Shown here in pieces: positions 42,231 to 53,701 of a stretch of DNA of 64,000 bases (within the stretch, counting starts at the first letter, position 1; each line of letters opens with the position of its first letter). The stretch lies in NCBI GenBank assembly GCA_964023275.1, contig OZ029921.1, forward strand, positions 4,182,955 through 4,246,954. Direction: 5' to 3'. The DNA comes from Norana najaformis. Taxonomy: Eukaryota > Annelida > Clitellata > Crassiclitellata > Hormogastridae. A model generated the notes under the pieces. It did not search any database, was not told the origin of the DNA, and saw nothing but the letters and a program-made list of their open reading frames with translations. Made by a program: the position numbers and the translations under genes.

Positions 42231-45200
42231 ATGGTAGAAGGACCGCCAGCGAAATCAAAAGTTTTTGAGCCAAGCGAACACCAGGGGTTTCTGTGCCGTT
42301 CAGTGCTGGGAAGTTCCATGGAAAGTGCGAGACTCATGGTTTCTGCACAAGGTCGGAGCGTGGAAAACATCAGCATCGGACCATTAAGTACGACTGGAAG
42401 CCAGTTCACGACGATCACAGAGACTGTTTCAGACTCGGATGATGGTGTTGAGAAGGATTTTGGTGAGCCGTGTGCGTGGGGTCCAATTCGTCCACAGTTT
42501 TGCCAGAGTTTTCGTAATCCGAAAGTGGTACTGGGCTTCCTGTGTCTTGTTGCCATAGTTCAGGTAGAGTCATTTTATCAAAATATCATACCCCTGTGCT
42601 AAAGTCAGTTTTTGTGCCTTCGAATTTATAGTCTTGGATCTAGACAAACATACCCCTTCTTCCTCTTATCTCTCTCTCCTCTCCAACCCCAAACACCTTC
42701 CCCCATAGCTGCCACGCTGTCTCTCCATCTGACTTTTGGATCTTGTCCTGGGACCGAATCCTTTTGCATATCGATTTTGTTTTGACTGAGCGCCTTTGAA
42801 TAAGCTGGCCTCACAACGTGGCTTTCGTTGGCGCTGTAGAAATTTCAGGATTACGATTACGATGAAGTGTTACTTTTAGTATAAGTACAATACAGAAATT
42901 AATGATATGTTGTGCCAATTCAATGTGTTGGTTATACATGTAGGTTGTGTTGATTTCATGTAGGTTATTTTAATAGCACATTGTGATAAGTGTTCGATTG
43001 GTTATGCCATATTGGGAGCTCATGGCTGATGTTACTGAAAAACTTAAACAGTGATAGAACATCCCATTTTCACTTTTTTGGTTTGCATGTATGTATGTAT
43101 GTAAGCATGTATTGAACATTTATATGGTGCCTTTGAAAAACTCACAAAGGCACTGAAGCTCGACTGTCTAGCAGATCTAGAAAGGTGTTTCTTAATTCTT
43201 AAGATGTGTGCATGTTATGTCGTGTGTGTTCCTGTAGGGCATGGTGATAAACGGTTTCGTGAGTGTCGTCATCTCTACGATAGAAAAACGGTTTGACCTG
43301 ACGAGTACGGAGACCGGACTTATCGCCAGTGGCTATGACATTGCCTGTGTCATCTGCCTTCTGCCAATCAGCTACTTTGGGGGTGTGGCACATAAGCCTC
43401 GCTGGATTGGCGCCGGGGTGCTCCTGCTCAGCCTTGGCTCCTTCCTCTTTGCGCTTCCACACTTCACGGTCGGCCAGTACAACTATGAATCCGGGCGGGA
43501 GCACAACGTATGCTATCGTGGCCCACCAAATGCTTCCCACTTGAAGCTCTTTCAAGATTCTGATATGGGAATGTGCAAGGTTGGTATATCAGTTTGGAAT
43601 AGCTGTGTTTATTATTATTATTATTATTGCAGTTTTTTTACCCGTGGTAGAAATGATCCCTCAGGAACTCAGAGATTAAGTTAGGAGTATGAAATGATTG
43701 ATCCCTGAGAAGTAATAATATTAATAAAAATAATTATTATTATTGCTAGTATTATCATTACTACTGTTATTAATATTATTGTTATTATTATTATTTTTTA
43801 TCTAAGGAAGTAATGATCTATCAGGAACTAAAAAATTAAGAGCATAGAGTGCTTGATCTTTGAGAAAATTTGTCTCTGAATGCAATGCCTTTGTGGCACT
43901 GGACACTGATGGAGAGAAGCTGGAAAAGGAAGCAAGTCTCGTGATCATCTTTGGAGACTGCTGAAATGTGAAACACCAATGCGCTAAACAAATTTTGCAC
44001 CAGCAGCATTTATAGGACCAAGAGTCTCAAAGGCAGTGGGAACAAATTCTGAATCTTATTGCTATTACTAAGTACTATTTGTTTAGGCATGAAAAATTAT
44101 GTTAGGAGCATGTAAGAAGTTGATTTGCACCATTAGACCATTTTGCCACACACTTTTGAAAGGAGCTGCATAAATGCTTTGATACATACCTACATGCATT
44201 CATGCTTACTCATTTGCGCAGGTGGAGGATGAGTCGGACGAGATGGCACGACCACGAGCCTTGTCCAATTACAAGTACCTCCTCATCCTTGCTCAGATTC
44301 TTCATGGAGCAGGTGCGACACCCATCTACACATTGGCGGTGACGTACCTGGATGAGAATCTTAAGGCGAAGATGACACCAATGTATGTTGGTAAGTACAA
44401 CCAGCCGTTCATTCCACTTAGTTATAGAATAGGAGATACTGGTACTGAGTGGAAGATGATGGTACTGAATAGAAGGTACTGTTGGTACTGTACAAGAGGT
44501 ACTGGTACTCTTATAGGAGGTATGGTACTCTTAGTGAGACATTTCCACTCAAGTTGTAAGTGGAAAGTCATGGACCTGATGTATGCGACAAGTGTGGGTG
44601 GACAACTTGTCCAGAATTATTACATGGAGTCAGCTCAGCAGGCTCAAACCTTCAATTGTTGGCTTACAGACCCAGCACCCTACTGAGTATGCCGCCATCC
44701 TGCTACAGGCATGATTTATTTTACCCTACCCTGTCTGAAACAACGTCACTTTTAAAAGTAATTGTCTGGTACATAGCCTAGGACTAGAACTGTTCTTGGC
44801 GAATGGGCTTTTTTGATGCGGGACCTAAATTTTGGAACTCCCTCCCTGTGTCTGTTCGTTCTCAACTTAAAACTTAACCTGCTTCAAATTGCTTATCTGC
44901 CTCTCTGTCTTGTGGACTGACCTTCTGGATATTGACCTGATCACGTCTTGGCGTTGGTTCACCTTTGCTTAATGCCTTGTGCATCAGACACCGGCGCATT
45001 AGAAGCTACTAAGTGTTACTATTTTATTATTATTATAATAGGATGGGATGCAATGGTGTAGTGGTATGGTCTGTGCCTCGTAACCAGAGGGTTGTGGGTT
45101 CGAATCTGCCTCAAGCCACTGCATAGCGAACTTGGACAAGATGCGCACCCACAACTGTCTGTGAGGAAGGCAGTGGGAAACCACCTCACTCGTCTCATCC

Positions 45201-48200
45201 CCGGGTGGTATAAAGCCAGTGGACCTGCCTTGGGGCAGAGAACTCATCATCATCAATAGAATGGTGCTACTGAGATACTTCGGCTTGCGAGAAGTCAGTG
45301 TAGTCGGTGGAATAGTAAGTCTGGAACTGGAATGCAATGCTGTCCCTAGGGTCATGCCACCGAACATTCCTATGCAGGCTGCAGATGCTGTCTGCCAGCG
45401 TAAATGTCTTCTCTGAGACCCATTGCAAATCATGGAATATCGGACTCGTGGGAAACCAATGAAGTCGTAAGGCTAATAGGCCGATGGGAATAGTGTCTGG
45501 GGTTTGATTCCTTGGCTGGCACTAAATAGTGATGAGTTGAGTGAAATTATAGATTGAGGTGTGAGGGCTTCTGTCCGTAAAAACTTCAAGATTAGATCTG
45601 TTTAATGATACTGGTGTCTATTTATGTGTCTGCAAGGATTTCAAGAGGCTGGCACTGAACAATGCAAAATATGATACGTGTTACTTTCTCTGTATTGAAT
45701 CTTCCCCTTGGATGTCTTCCTTTATATGTGTGTGTGTGTGTAGGTGTGTGCGTGTGTGGGTGTGTGTGTGTGTATAGTTACAGTTAATTGATTTATTAGA
45801 AAAATGTGGTTACTTTTTGTTACTGTTGCCTGTTTTAGGTACGTTTTATGCAATGGCAATTGTTGGTCCTGCAATTGGTTATGTGCTTGGAGGAGAACTG
45901 CTGGAGCTCTTCTGTGACATTGGAACAGTGGACCTGGAAAAGTAGGTTTACTTCTTAGACACGTGATTGGTTGACCTATTTTCACAGAAAAGTAGATTGA
46001 TCAAAAGTTCATTAAAACTGATGACTCTACCTGTGACGCTTGCCATTTAGCGGACACCATTGTGATATATGTATGTATTTAAGACGCTTAGGTAGTTTGT
46101 TTTAAGGGTCCTGTGTACCCCTTCATTACGTATTGTAACTGTACGTCTTTTGTAAGTGATTTAGCTTTGGGTTAAGATGGGTTCAAAATGTATGTTGCAC
46201 AGGGTCAAGCGAAACGATACCTAATTGTAGGAGAAGTGGAACCAGTTACTGGTAAATGAGTGTAATTAAGTTAATAAAATATTAGAATAATAAAAGAGAA
46301 GATTTAAGTGTTTGTTTATCTGTTGCACTTACTACATGTTGTTGCAAGGTTAGTAAATCAGAATCTGAAGCATAAGACAAGTGTGTGTGCAAACAACTCA
46401 TCCCGGGTCGTTGCACAAAGTCCACAGATGGATTACAGACCACCGTGCTACCAAACAGACAACTGCGTCTCGCGTTACACAGGATGTTTTTCTTGTGTTG
46501 TAGGGTTAGCATAACCACCGACGACCCTCAATGGGTTGGCGCTTGGTGGATTGGTTTCCTGTTCAGTGGGATTCTTGCCTTTCTTCTGTCCATCCCACTC
46601 TGCGGATTCCCTAAAACGCTGCCTGGTGAGTGTCCACCAATTTGTCACTCCTCTGACAAACTCATAATACCAGGGAATGTACTGCAGTACTGTTAAGTGC
46701 TCACTGTTGCAACATTCTTTGTTATAAGTAAACCGATGTGCGATTAGCTATTGGTTAATAAAGAATATACTTACTTACTTACTTACTAACTTAAGTGCAC
46801 TGTAATTTAGTAATTGAGATTTATAAAGCGCCTGTTAGAGGATAAACTCAACAGAGGTGCTTCTGACCCGAAAAAGCAAAATCACTGTTAAACAGTAAAT
46901 GCTTCTTGCCTTTCTTCTGTCCATCCCACTCTGTGGATTTCCTAAAACACTGCCTGGTGAGTTTGCTACCTCGCTGCAGATTCCCTAAAATGTTACCTGG
47001 TGAGTTTGCCGCCTCTCTGCGGATTCCCTAAAATGCTGCCTGGTGAGTTTGCGAAATTGTCATGACTCTGAAAAACTCATAATACCAGGGAAATGTGTTG
47101 AAGTACTGTCAAGTGCTCACAGTTGTGACATTCATTTGAAGCGTTGTGTGTTGTTATAAGAGCAGTATAGAAAACATTATTAGATCTGGTTCGATTGTTT
47201 TCATTGATCCAGGTGCTGCCAGTCTCAAAGCCCAGAGGGTCTCAGAGGCGTATAGTGGATCTGAGTCAGCCACGGCCAGTCCAGGATTTGGCCTCAGCTT
47301 CAAAGATATTCCCACTTCAGTTAAGCTGCTGCTGATGAATCCGACCTTTATGTCCCTCAATCTGGCTGGTGCTTGTGAAGGCAAGTCTTTACTTAAAATC
47401 AAACCAGCATCTGTGAACTCTGCTATTTTGTTTTCTTATTAAAAGTAATTAACCTATTTACTGTTTATTAAAAAATTTTAGGTTATGCCCACGGCGTTTG
47501 TTTAATTTTGTGTGAACGTGCTGTTTTCAAGTTTAACTGTTAGTTGTCTAGAAACAGAGGACTGGTTTCTGTAATGTTATTTTGTTATTATTATTAATAT
47601 TCTAATCTAATCTAATGACTTCTATAGCTTGAGTGAAATTGTAATCAGGATCATAATCCATTGGAGAAGCCAGGACTAATATCTGTAGGTCAGAGAAACC
47701 AGAAGTTAGGCTACATTGGGTAAGCAAGTTGAAACAGATGAGTCTTAAGTTTGGACCTGAATGACATCACAGAACTGACAGAACGACTAGAATCTGGCAG
47801 CGAATTCCAAAGCTGTGGACCAGCAACAGAGCATTGTTATGATTACTATTATTGTTATTTCTGCATTCATTAAGTACCAATATCAAATGACAAAGCATTG
47901 AGTGATGGTTCTGAGCAACTGTGCATGAGGGACTTGCTGAAGGTCTCTATGCTATAACTGTCCCAGGAGAGACTTGAACCTGCACGCTCTTAAACCATTC
48001 AGCTATTTCATATCCCTAGAATTAAACATTATGCTGTATCTCAGTTTCCGAGCCAATGCTTTTAAGTGGGCCGCTAATTCCGAAATGCCAAAGAGACTAA
48101 ATGGCATGTTGCAAGGAGTGAGCTGAACTTGGAAGATTTCCGAGCCACTGCCAGCTGCACTTTGCCGCCTGTTGTAACTAATATTACGTGGATTATTTTG

Positions 48201-51200
48201 CTGTGGATGAATGAATGAATATGGAATGAATTCGGTTTGTTTCTTGGTAGGTCTGCTGATAAGTGGTTTCACGGTTTTTGCACCCAAGTTCATCGAATCA
48301 CAGTTCAGCATTTCAGCCGCATGGGCCGCTCAGCTCGTTGGTTTGTGCAAATGCTGCGGCCTTTTTAATCAAACCATATTTTATCCAAAGAACTACTGCA
48401 TTATTATAAGAAATATGTTTTTGTTACAGCTAGAGTAATGTAATGTAATCTATTAACTTATTTAGCGCCGTTATCATAATGCCCTGGCATCAGTCATTGG
48501 TTGCTGCAAGTCAAAATTGAAATCAAAAATCGGAAACAGTTGGAGAGATTACAATTACATTACATTCATAATATGTAACGTGAGACATCACGTCTATGAT
48601 AGTTGTAATGTTATGTAATACACTGTAAATATCAAATCCATTACAGTTGTAATTTAGTGTATATTTTACATTACGTGCATTACATTAGTAATGTAATGTG
48701 TTAATGTGCGTGTTTTAGTATAAGAGCTTTGAATTGAAGTTCTGGTATGTTTTTGTTAATCTCCATTTTTTGAGTCATTCAACATGCACTGAAAGACCGT
48801 CCAGTTTTTAGAATGTTGTTGTTGCATTTACTCATAAACTGAAAGACTTTTCAGCCTGTAAACAATGACTTAAAGTCTGGCACAGCTGATGTAACAAATG
48901 GACCAGTGCTTTACTTTACCGTACTGTACCACTTTGTAGGATTCGCGACTATACCATCAGGCGGAGGTGGTACTTTCATAGGCGGATACCTCATAAAGCG
49001 ACTGGACCTACGATGCACCGGAATTCTTAAGCTTTGTCTTGTCACAAGTTGCACGGCTCTTGTTCTCACTCTTTCCTTCCTTGTCCGATGTCCAAATGTC
49101 CTTTTTGCCGGAGTCAACATTGATTACGTCCACAAAAATATGTAAGTTGAACTGAAATACAAATTTCAAATGCGGCTTTTGTCCTCGTAACCAGCATTTC
49201 ATCTAAGCCAAAAATTCACTGGGCGGGTTTCTGAAGATTTTTTGGATGATTTTTTGTTTGAAAAATATTTTTGGAGTGCATGGATCTACAGATTCACCAC
49301 TGAGAGGGAATGCTGCTCCTAAACTAATTTTTTTTATTCCTGAGGGAATGTTCATACCTTGGGTTGATAAATTTTATAATAAAAGAAAGTGATGTAGTAT
49401 GTGATTTATATATTTATGTTTCTGTGTAGCCTATATATAGAAAACAGTGGATGCTTATTTAGCATCTTTTCTAGGTCTGAAAAATTTCTTTTGGAGCTGT
49501 GTTGATTTTGAAGTATAATGTGTGGGATAATTTATGTAGCTCTGTCATTTGCAGAATAATCAGTAAGTTGAAGGCCGGTGGATATTGAGACATTTTTTTT
49601 CTGGTAATTCACTTGTAACAAGGTCATTAGGTCAGCACCTTTGAGAGGTTCCTGAAAGGTGCTATCAGTGCTTTAACCAGTACATATTCCAGTATGTATA
49701 TGCATACATATAAACCTACATGCATATATACATACTCACATGCCTACATGCATATGTATAGGAGAGTCCTGTCTTGCTGGTTGTTATCCAAAGATACAGA
49801 GCTTTCTAGCGTCTTTATTAAGGAGCTGTATAAATATGGGGCTGTTAATAAAACTACATTACATTACAAGTGTAATGTTTGTAGGACCTTGATTCACAGT
49901 AATCTGACGTCTGATTGTAACCGGCCGTGTCACTGTCTACGCGATCGCTACGACCCGGTCTGTGGGGAACATGAGAACATCATGTACTTCTCGCCTTGCT
50001 ACGCTGGCTGCACCAACTCTTTCACACTGGACGACAGAAAGGTGGCAGATTCATCAGCGTCATCATCACCATCTTTCTTTTATAATCTCTATCATACTCA
50101 CCACAGATACTACAAACTCGTTGTAATCAGTGCTCTTCTTTCCAGTCTGGGCAGTGAATGGTAATGAGTAGAAGTAGTAGTAGTTCCTCAGTTTAACGAC
50201 ATCTTATGGCATCTTATGATGTCGCCCTCCTCCTTTATCCAGGCTTGGGACTGGCTCTACCCCCAAACAAGGCAGTGGCAGAGTTAATGAGTAGAAGCGT
50301 TGAACAGGTGACTTATACATGCTTGACTGAATGAATGAATGAATGTAGGGGCATGGTAGCTGAATGGTTAAGCGCTCAGCTTGTAACGCGGAGACTACGG
50401 GTTTGAGCCTCCTCCCCTGAGACGGTGACTGTGTAGGGACCTTGAGCAAGTCCTTCACTGCCAATTACTTTGTGCCTCAGATTCAGATTTACTTACTTTG
50501 CACATATAATAAATGCGAAATAATAATAATATGTATGAATAATAATAATAATATGTATGAATAATAATAATAATAATATGTATGAATGGATGGCGTCATC
50601 TTCATTGTCTGTCTGGCGTCGTGTGGCTTGGCAAAGGACCGCTGCTTTTCAGGAATATACCTGGCAGCATAAGAACAAACAAACCAAAATAAACAAAAGA
50701 TTGAAAAACAAACAAAAAAGTAATACAAACAAAAAGAAGACATGATGGGGCTGTTGACCAGTTGTCGTTTGGTGCCAGGTCTACTACAACTGCAGCTGTG
50801 TGGCGCCACCTGCGATGTTTCTTCCTCAGACGCACATCCGGCCAATCATGGCGCTCGAAGGGAAATGCATGAGCAGCTGCCATCTTCTCTCCGTCTTCCT
50901 TCCCGTCTTCTCTCTCATCATCTTCTTCACGTTCGTTACGAGTATGCCGGCCCTCTCGGCCACGCTCAGGTGGGCACGGAAATCAATCATCCGTTTGTTT
51001 GTTTGTTCGTGCGTTCATTCCGACGCGTTTAGGCATATGACTCTCGGTTAGTCATTTCGTTCATTCTTTTTTACAGTCACTTGGTGCTTTTGGTCGCTCA
51101 TTCAGTTAATCGATCAGTCAGTCAGAAAATGCATCTTAATCTTGATCACACACTGACTGAAGTTCAGGATGAATGTGAAGATGAATAAGAAAAGACAGAT

Positions 51201-53701
51201 GACATAAATTCAATTTCACTATGTATTTCTAGTACACTGTATATATATGTATATATTTATGTATATATACAGTGTATATATAGTATACTGTATATATATA
51301 GTATAGTATATATGTGTATATATATACTGTGTATATCTACATATACTGTATATACAGTATATTATGTATATATGTGTGTATATATATACTGTGTGTATAT
51401 TGTGACAAGTTCACGTGTGATCTGAGGGAGTAGGTGTGTTGGTGGAGACACATGTCCTTGTAACATCTGTGAGATAATAGATGTTTCGATAGTTGGGAGT
51501 GTCTGAAGGAGTGGGCCTCACTAAGCGTGGAAAATAGTATAAAAGAGAGAGCTTAAACAGCAGGAGGGTTCTTGTTGGTTGATTCGTTCTTCTTCGTTCT
51601 TCTTTCTACTTGACGAACTGATGTTGAAACGTTGATGTCTTAAAATGCAAATGGTCTGATGTCGTCGGAGAAAAAGAGAATTTTAAACAGTGTTACGTCA
51701 TTTGCTGGTCCATACCCCAAAGGACAACGAGTTACGAATGCCAGCACGTAATAGAATGCATATACTGTGTATGTACAGTATACTGTATATATATGTGTAT
51801 ATATATGTATATATATCTATATATACAGTATACTGTATATATATGTGTATATATATGTATATATATCTATATATACAGTATACTGTATATATATGTGTAT
51901 ATATATGTATATATATCTATATATACAGTATACTGTATATATATGTGTATATATATGTATATATATCTATATATACAGTATACTGTATGGCTTTATTATA
52001 CTAATTATTACTTATTTGTTTACATATTTATACAGTGCCAGGGTGTAATGAGTGGCATCAGTCAGTGCACTACTGCAAGTGCTCAACAATTGAACCATCA
52101 CCATGAACATTATCTGTGTTGATTTCAGAACTGTTTTTGGTTCATTTTTAAAAATTTTTTCATGCATTTGTTTTTACTTTGTTTATTTTGCTTTTTAATA
52201 TTTGAATCTTTTGTTTATTTTGGTTCGTTTGTTCTTATGCTGCCAGGTGTGTTCCTGAAAAGCAGCGTTCCTTCGCCCTAGGAGTTCAGTGGATTCTCGT
52301 ACGATGTCTTGGTGAGCTTTTAAGCAATGAATCAGTCAATCAAACAATTAGCAAATCAATCATTTGGTCAATCAATAAGTCAATGCATTAGTCAATCAGG
52401 CATTTAACAGATCAATCATTTGGTCAATTAATAAGTCAATGCGTTAGTCAATCAGGCATTTAGCAAATCAATCATTTGGTCAATTATTAAGTCAATGCAT
52501 TAGTCAATCAGGCATTTAGCAAATCAGTCATTTGGTCAATTACTAAGTCAATGCGTTGGTCAATCAGGCATTTAGCGAATCAATCATTTGGTCAATTACT
52601 AAGTCAATGTGTTGGTCAATCAGGCATGTAGCAAATCAATCGTTTGGTCAATTAATAAGTCATTGCATTAGTCAATCAGGCACTTAGCGAATCAGTCATT
52701 TGGTCAATTAATGAATTATATGAATCAACTCTGCCTTTCATGTTCTCTTCAAATGTTTGAAAATCAGTCTATCAGTCAAGCAATCAGGCTTTCAGTTAAA
52801 TCGAGCATTCATCTGTTAATCAGCCTTGGTTAAATGAGGTAGACAGACTAACAGATGAGACAGAATTGTAATCAGTTTAATTGAGCAACTGAATGGAAAT
52901 GATCAAAACGTTATTGATTGCCAGCACTTTAACAACAATGCAAACAATGACATGAGCCTAGCATTCGGTGTCAAAGGGAAAACTCAGAAGGAACCAAGCT
53001 GGTCGTGCTATTTGGAGTTGCCCTTTCACAAAATCAACGTACATTATTTGCAGGGGTTGTATAGGCAGTGACATCTGTTTGTTAAGCCCCTGCTTAAGCA
53101 TGCCATTTTGTACAGTGACATCAATATGTTACGTATTTACTTAAGCATGCCATTACGTACTTTCCATAAAAGTTGATTTCTATGTTTACAGGTATTATTA
53201 AACAACTTTTACACAGGCCAGTTTCATTTTAGTAGCAGAACATTTATTCTTTTAATCTACTAGAGATGGATGGTAAGATAGTCTGATTGATTCTATGTAA
53301 ACTCTGTTGTAGGCACCATTCCGGCGCCAATTCTCTTCGGCACCCTCATCGACAAGACTTGCCAGTCATGGCAGGAGACGTGCCAGCACAGTCGCGGCGC
53401 CTGCTTCATCTACGACAACTGGATGATGGCGACCTACCTCTTGACACTTGTCTTCTGCTTCAAGGGCCTCTCCTTCTGCTTCTTCATGCTCGCCCTTCTT
53501 CTTTACAAACCGCCAAAGTCTGTCGACCGGCCGTCTGAAACGACCAATCTCAATCCCGTGACCCTGGTGCTCGAGAAGGGAACGGCGCCACCGCCGAAGA
53601 CGTGTCATGCAGAACCATTTCCGCTTCACAGCACAAAGAACCAGGTCCTCTCAAACAACTGCCATCACCTCGGTGAGACTATGATCGTAGCTGGACGGTA
53701 G
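42231..53701 (+). CDS. SLCO4A1: Organic anion transporter (SLCO4/OATP4-like), 12 exons
   Basis: OATPs move organic anions such as hormones and conjugates across the plasma membrane. Exons: 42231-42563, 43238-43579, 44222-44390, 45839-45941, 46504-46625, 47213-47380, 48251-48340, 48940-49141, 49885-50041, 50779-50969, 52247-52311 and 53313-53701. They join without a stop into 776 residues, slightly longer than the family norm, mainly because of the N-terminus. The ATG at 42231 has a good context (gcagtcATGG). Seen in order: [16 protein letters not shown] (TM2 region), [53 protein letters not shown], and the family signature [11 protein letters not shown]. The sequence continues with [15 protein letters not shown], a Kazal-like cysteine-rich extracellular loop across exons 9-10 (CNRPCHC...DPVCG...CYAGC...CSC...C..SC), and [13 protein letters not shown]. 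Twelve membrane segments are expected. Intron 6 is GC-AG and intron 7 has a weak gtttgt donor. The closest match by eye is SLCO4A1; orthology is inference. Confidence 0.93.
42655..42866 (-). mobile_element. Solo arm of long-TIR DNA element in SLCO intron 1
   Basis: Matches the right arm of 34853-35313: 'ctgccacgctgtctctccat', 'ctgacttttggatcttg', 'tcgattttgttttgactgag', 'cgctgtagaaatttcaggat', 'tacgattacgat'. No second arm. Confidence 0.7.
44806..45039 (+). mobile_element. LINE 3' end fragment
   Basis: The first 65 bases translate to [20 protein letters not shown], the C-terminal block typical of CR1/L2-type LINE ORF2 proteins. A 3' UTR follows ('gtggactgaccttctggata', 'ttgacctgatca', 'gcattagaagctactaa') with an ATT tail. 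The same UTR recurs at 56080-56195 and, weakly, near 37005-37055. Confidence 0.7.
45041..45260 (+). mobile_element. tRNA-derived SINE, family C
   Basis: The head has an A box (TGGTGTAGTGGTATGG) and a B box (GGGTTCGAATC), followed by a body ending 'ccttggggcagagaactcat' and ATC repeats. It sits directly behind the LINE tail in an SLCO intron. Confidence 0.65.
46571..47135 (+). repeat. Partial duplication of SLCO exon 5 end and donor
   Basis: The 3' end of exon 5 with its donor and following intron (46571-46712) recurs at 46905-47135. The copied exon end and donor appear three times in tandem with a 43-bp period (GT at 46957, 47000 and 47043, each within CTGGTGAGTTTGC). The intron part follows ('aactcataataccaggga', 'tactgtcaagtgctcac'). 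The dispersed repeat at 46810-46900 separates the two blocks. The copies lack the upstream part of the exon and an acceptor. Confidence 0.9.
47836..48015 (-). mobile_element. SINE family B in SLCO intron 6
   Basis: On the minus strand: 'tagctgaatggtttaagagc' (A-box region), 'gtgcaggttcaagtctctcc' (B-box region), 'agcaagtccctcatgcac', then an AAT-type tail. It is diverged. Confidence 0.65.
50191..50310 (+). repeat. Dispersed repeat (pairs with 37595-37712)
   Basis: Same landmarks in the same order as the copy at 37595-37712. It lies in the intron after the first Kazal-like exon of the SLCO gene. Confidence 0.75.
50348..50590 (+). mobile_element. tRNA-derived SINE, family B, best copy
   Basis: The tRNA-like head GGGGCATGGTAGCTGAATGG...GGGTTTGAGCC...CCCC (about 70 bp, ends pairing GGGG/CCCC) carries A and B boxes. 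The body has 'agggaccttgagcaagtcct' and 'tgcctcagattcagatttac', with an AATAAT(ATGTATG) tail at 50515-50585. Confidence 0.8.
51401..51700 (+). mobile_element. Possible solo LTR
   Basis: The segment begins TGTGACAAGTTCACG and ends near GTGTTACGTCA, with a TATA-like TATAAAAGAG at about 51538. After it comes 'tttgctggtccatacccc', which could be a primer-binding region. No second LTR, coding region or clear 5-bp duplication is seen, so this is weak. Confidence 0.25.
51776..51990. repeat. 50-bp tandem array with palindromic core
   Basis: Four identical-looking 50-bp units (TACTGTATAT at 51781, 51831, 51881, 51931 and 51981), each containing the perfect palindrome ATACAGTATACTGTAT. TA-rich sequence of similar type begins at 51238. 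Confidence 0.95.
52345..52720. repeat. 56-bp tandem array in SLCO intron 11
   Basis: CATTTGGTCA recurs at 52361, 52417, 52473, 52529, 52585, 52641 (as CGTTTGGTCA) and 52697, with exact 56-bp spacing. Units are rich in TCAAT/ATCA words and slightly diverged. Confidence 0.95.

Noticed and set aside
51690-52122. Overlapping Tyr/Ile-rich open frames
   Set aside because: They are frame variants of the 50-bp TA-rich array, not protein genes.
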